From: Candidatus Baldrarchaeota archaeon
GTDB lineage: Archaea > Asgardarchaeota > Baldrarchaeia > Baldrarchaeales > DXJG01
Reading direction: 5' to 3'
Length of the DNA stretch: 36,210 nucleotides
NCBI GenBank assembly: GCA_016840485.1
Contig: JAEOSG010000011.1
Span: 1 to 36,210 of the forward strand
The notes beneath the pieces were generated by a model. The model ran no database searches. It worked only from the letters and a program-made list of their open reading frames with translations, and was not told the origin of the DNA. The translations under genes and the position numbers were made by a program. Within the stretch, counting starts at the first letter, position 1. The number at the start of each line of letters is the position of its first letter. Positions 33,520-36,210 of this stretch are shown here, one piece after another.

Positions 33520-34050
33520 TTATTCTTTTGCATGTTTTATTATGTGTGGCGCTTCTGGTAATATTAGTTTTTTAACTGCTAGTTTTGCTGCCTGAGGTGA
33601 CCCTGGAATACAGAAGACTAATGTGTTTCTATATATTCCAGCTACAGCTCTTGTAACGATGGCTGCGGTTCCTATTTCTTGGAATGATAGAAATCTGAAT
33701 ATTTCTCCGAATCCTGGAAGATCTTTCTCAAGGAGGGGCAGTATTGCTTCTATTGTTACGTCTCTTTTTGATACTCCAGTTCCGCCAGAAAATATTACAA
33801 CGTCAACTTTGTGTTCATATATTGCGTCTGTTAGTGTTTTTCTTATCTCAAGGATATCGTCTGGGATTATTTTTCGTAGTTTTACGTCGTGATTGGCCTT
33901 TTTTAAAAGTTCGCATATTAGATCTCCAGATATATCGGTTGGTTTTTCTCCTTTTATTCGTTTTTGGTATCTTGACGAACTTACTGTTATTACTGCAAAT
34001 GTAAGTTTTGTTGGGGCTTCTTTCTTATGTTCCTCCGAGGTTGCACTCAT
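33520..34050 (-). CDS. moaB: MoaB/MogA-type molybdopterin adenylyltransferase-family protein
   Basis: A 176-residue MoaB-like protein of molybdenum (or tungsten) cofactor biosynthesis, which adenylates molybdopterin in archaea. Motifs: AVITVSSSRY (about 18-27), the pterin/phosphate loop FSGGTGVSKRDVT (about 86-98), PGFGEIFRFLSFQEIG (about 111-126) and FCIPGSPQAAKLAV (about 145-158). The start is ATG 34050 with GTGAT just upstream; GTG 34059 is the alternative and lacks a site. It lies 29 bases after the OsmC-like gene on the same strand and 1.6 kb from the mobB fusion. Likely housekeeping in a molybdo- or tungsto-enzyme user. Confidence 0.93.
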   Translation of the reverse strand: MSATSEEHKKEAPTKLTFAVITVSSSRYQKRIKGEKPTDISGDLICELLKKANHDVKLRKIIPDDILEIRKTLTDAIYEHKVDVVIFSGGTGVSKRDVTIEAILPLLEKDLPGFGEIFRFLSFQEIGTAAIVTRAVAGIYRNTLVFCIPGSPQAAKLAVKKLILPEAPHIIKHAKE

Positions 34051-34079
34051 ATGTATCACTTATTAGGTTTAATTTGAGA

Positions 34080-34502
34080 TTAAGTTTCAAATGTTGTTTT
34101 TATCCGTATTTTTGTTTGCTCCTTTAGGGTGTTACATACTATTGAGTTTCTTTCTAGTCGTCTTACTAGTTCTTGTAGTTTTTTTACATCTTCGTCATGG
34201 GCGGTTATTGTAGATACTTGTACATTGATATCTGTGAATCTTGGGATTTTTTTGCCTGTTTTTACACCTTTAACCTTTATTTCAACATTATCGATAGGGA
34301 TTCTCATTTTTCTTGCTTCTTTTAGCATTTCTGTTGCTAAACTACTACCAACTGCAGCTAATAAGAGTTCCGGCGCTGTCGGTCCTCTCTCCTCTTCCTC
34401 AACAGTCCTTATAGTTAATTTTGCCCCTCTTATATTGGCTTCAAGTTCACTTTTACCTTTCCAGACAACATTAACAATAATTTTTTCCTTAACCTGTGCC
34501 AA
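34080..34502 (-). CDS. OsmC-family protein lacking the first catalytic Cys
   Basis: A 140-residue OsmC/Ohr-fold protein. Typical features are the N-terminal strands (VNVVWKGKSELEANIRG), the GPTAPELLLAAVGSSLATEML helix (40-60) and the late SIVCNTLKE. Peroxidases of the family need two Cys; here the first, normally in GSC, is Ser (S54), while the second is C123. It therefore probably lacks organic-peroxide reductase activity and may bind a thiol or lipid instead. The start TTG 34502 follows GGTGTT and the TATA-like ttataaa at 34551-34557, which would place transcription after the upstream ATG 34535 and 34550. It is followed by moaB. Confidence 0.85.
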   Translation of the reverse strand: MAQVKEKIIVNVVWKGKSELEANIRGAKLTIRTVEEEERGPTAPELLLAAVGSSLATEMLKEARKMRIPIDNVEIKVKGVKTGKKIPRFTDINVQVSTITAHDEDVKKLQELVRRLERNSIVCNTLKEQTKIRIKTTFET

Positions 34503-34550
34503 AACGCAACACCATTGTTTTAAAATTAAAAGCATTTTACCTAAACACAC

Positions 34551-34557
34551 TTATAAA
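34551..34557 (-). promoter_or_regulatory. TATA box of the OsmC-moaB pair
   Basis: ttataaa on the plus strand reads tttataa on the minus strand; a start about 26-27 bases downstream (near 34527) lies before TTG 34502 but after the upstream ATG codons, supporting the shorter protein. Confidence 0.45.
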
Positions 34558-34654
34558 GTTTCCTACCAAGATTCCAGTTAGGAAGAAATAAACACATACG
34601 GTATGCTACTATTTTATTTAAATAAGAAATTTAAAGAATTATTAAAAATGATTA

Positions 34655-34697
34655 AGGAAGCAATGTAAAGAAATTTATTGTAGAACAATTGCTTCCT
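34655..34697. promoter_or_regulatory. 10-bp inverted repeat between OsmC and the reductase
   Basis: AGGAAGCAAT (34655-34664) and ATTGCTTCCT (34688-34697) are perfect arms with a 23-base AT-rich spacer in a 370-base gene-free divergent region. Could be a factor-binding site or a long hairpin; no ORF or RNA gene is visible there. Confidence 0.45.
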
Positions 34698-34748
34698 CTG
34701 TTTTAGATCGTAGATAACGCGAAAAGATCACTGTGACATCCTTTCACT

Positions 34749-34772
34749 TATGATTATAAGACGATAATCATA
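34749..34772. promoter_or_regulatory. 9-bp inverted repeat upstream of the reductase gene
   Basis: TATGATTAT (34749-34757) and ATAATCATA (34764-34772) are perfect arms with a 6-base centre, about 100 bases before ATG 34872 and upstream of a TATA-like tttaaat near 34831. Candidate operator. Confidence 0.42.
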
Positions 34773-34871
34773 ATGCTAAAATAATCTAGTAACTTTATTC
34801 TCTACTACAACAACTTAATCTTAGGCTTTAAATTTATCAATAATTTGTTCATCTGGAAAGGGGGTTATTAC

Positions 34872-36191
34872 ATGAGCAAATATGATGTCATAGTTGTTGG
34901 TGCTGGTACAGGTGGCACAATGGCTGCAAAAACCTCAGCCAAGGGTGGCCTAAAAGTTCTTTTGATTGATAAGAAGCCTAGGGATAAGATAGGGGATAAG
35001 GTGTGTGGAGACGCTATAGGCAGGCATCATTTCGATAATTTGGGATTATCCTATCCGAAAGGCGATGAGTTAGAAAGTGTTTTTGAAGGTATAGAAGTAT
35101 ATTCGCCGGATCTTGAAACAGTATTTAAGGTTAAAGGTGAAAAACTTGAAGGATTCGGTGTGAACAGATATCTCTTTGGGCAAAGGCTGCTTAGGGAAGC
35201 GTTAGATGCGGGTGCGGAATTACTAGATAATGCTAATGTAATAAAACCTATAGTTAAAGAAAATTTTGTTAAGGGAGTTGTAGTTAAGAACGGAAATGAA
35301 ACAAAGGAAATAGAAGCAAATATTGTTATCGATGCTAGTGGTGTCACGGGAGTTGTTCGTAAAAGGTTACCATCTGAGTTCGGTGTTGAAAGGGAAATTC
35401 TTCAGGAAGATCTAATTGTTGCTTATAGAGAAATTAGAGAATTGAAGGAACCTGATGAAAACCCTAATTATGCGAAGATATATTTAACTCAAAGAGTTGC
35501 GCCAGGTGGTTACTATTGGATATTCCCAAAGAAAGATGGAACTATTGCTAATGTTGGTATAGGCGTTCAGAGTGGCCCAAATGCTCCGAACCCTAAGAGA
35601 CAACTTTATGAATATGTGTTAAACCGTGAGCTGTTTAAGGATTCAAAAATTATTCATGGTGGTGGGGGAGCTGTTCCGACACGACGACCTCTAGATTGCT
35701 TAACTGGGAACGGCGTTATGTTTGTCGGTGATGCCGCTTTTCAAGTGAATCCTGTTCATGGAGGTGGTATCGGCCCTTCGATGATTGCAGGCAAAATTGC
35801 TGGAGAAATTGCTATAGAGGCATTAGAAAAAGGCGATGTTAGTAGAGAAGGCTTGTGGGATTATAATGTTAGGTTTATGAAGGAGTATGGTGCTAAGCAA
35901 GCTGGTTTAGATATTTTCAGATGGTTTCTTCAAAAGCTGAGCGACGACGAGTTGAATTGGGGCATGAAACACAAGTTGGTCACGGAACGGGATATTTTGA
36001 AGGCAAATCTAGGCGAAGATTTAAAATTGAATATAACTGAGAAGGCTATTAGATTCTTCAGAGGGATCAGGAAATTATCTTTTTTGCAAAAACTTAGAGA
36101 AGTTGCAAACATTATGAAAACGGTTAAGCAGCTTTACAGAAATTATCCAACGCCGGAGAAATTTGAAGACTGGAGAAATAAGGTTCAAGGT
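34872..36191 (+). CDS. Geranylgeranyl reductase family flavoprotein, truncated by the contig end
   Basis: A flavoprotein of the geranylgeranyl reductase family, which saturates isoprenoid chains of archaeal membrane lipids. About 440 native residues: FAD motif GAGTGG (10-15), KVCGDAIG (43-50), the substrate motif PGGYYWIFP (211-219, matching PxxYxWxFP) and GDAAFQVNPVHGGGIGPSMIAG (286-307). The C-terminal helical part runs to the contig end. Start ATG 34872 follows GGGGGTTATTAC. The frame is open into the terminal adapter, so the true stop is missing; the length is already near family size (about 390-460), so little is lost. It stands alone after a 370-base divergent region. Confidence 0.93.
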
Positions 36192-36210
36192 CTGTCTCTT
36201 ATACACATCT
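36192..36210. other. Tn5/Nextera mosaic-end adapter at the contig end
   Basis: The final 19 bases, CTGTCTCTTATACACATCT, are the reverse complement of the 19-bp Tn5 mosaic end used in Nextera libraries. They are not genomic; the last native base is 36191. The geranylgeranyl-reductase frame reads LSLIHI through them, which is meaningless. Confidence 0.97.

Overview
This is an AT-rich archaeal contig end. The archaeal assignment rests on archaeal-type TrpRS and TyrRS, a geranylgeranyl-reductase-like flavoprotein, a TrmB-type regulator, an ADP-forming acyl-CoA synthetase alpha subunit, ThyX, Ras/Rab-like GTPases with a Roadblock protein, TATA boxes about 25-30 nt before starts, and Shine-Dalgarno sites resembling GGAGGTGATC. 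GTG and TTG starts are common. The tandem Rab-like GTPases plus Roadblock suggest an Asgard, Bathyarchaeota or related lineage, but I cannot place it more finely from sequence alone. No rRNA, tRNA, CRISPR array, insertion sequence or integrase was recognised.

Layout. 1-5.1 kb: truncated M42 aminopeptidase, HAD hydrolase, lipoate-ligase-family protein with a fused accessory domain, a class V aminotransferase broken by two frameshifts, and a zinc-ribbon/LURP-one-like protein. 5.1-13 kb: MFS transporter fused to a DUF47/PhoU-like domain, Roadblock protein, M24 Xaa-Pro peptidase, CoA-disulfide-reductase/NADH-oxidase-type flavoprotein, a fused ChlI-ChlD chelatase-type ATPase and a small membrane protein. 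13.4-18.2 kb: sugar-phosphate nucleotidyltransferase, trpS, two tandem Ras-like GTPases, a CYTH protein, a Cys-rich unknown and a small membrane protein. 18.5-25.4 kb: DHH phosphoesterase, YfcE-like phosphodiesterase, MIP18-family Fe-S assembly factor, acyl-CoA synthetase alpha, Hsp20 divergent from a winged-helix protein across an ordered operator, tyrS and a TrmB regulator. 25.7-30.9 kb: two coupled PhoU/RCK_C proteins, a zinc-ribbon membrane gene broken by an in-frame TGA and a frameshift, glycerate kinase, an unknown protein and a SAM methyltransferase. 31-36.2 kb: MobB with a [4Fe-4S] domain overlapping thyX, an unknown Cys/His protein, a 58-residue ferredoxin, MoaB, an OsmC-like protein lacking one catalytic Cys, and a geranylgeranyl-reductase-like gene running off the contig.

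The content is mostly housekeeping. Possible functional groups are: molybdenum/tungsten cofactor (MobB, MoaB, ferredoxin nearby); glyoxylate/serine/glycerate metabolism (aminotransferase, glycerate kinase, not adjacent); phosphate or cation transport control (MFS-DUF47, tandem PhoU-RCK_C); GTPase signalling (two Ras-like GTPases, Roadblock); and proteostasis (Hsp20 with a divergent winged-helix regulator).

The best leads are the three overlapping dyads at exact 10-bp steps between hsp20 and its neighbour, the MFS-DUF47 fusion, the 57-bp near-identical patch in otherwise diverged GTPase genes, and the two multiply broken genes. The last 19 bases are the Tn5/Nextera mosaic end, a library artefact rather than genome.
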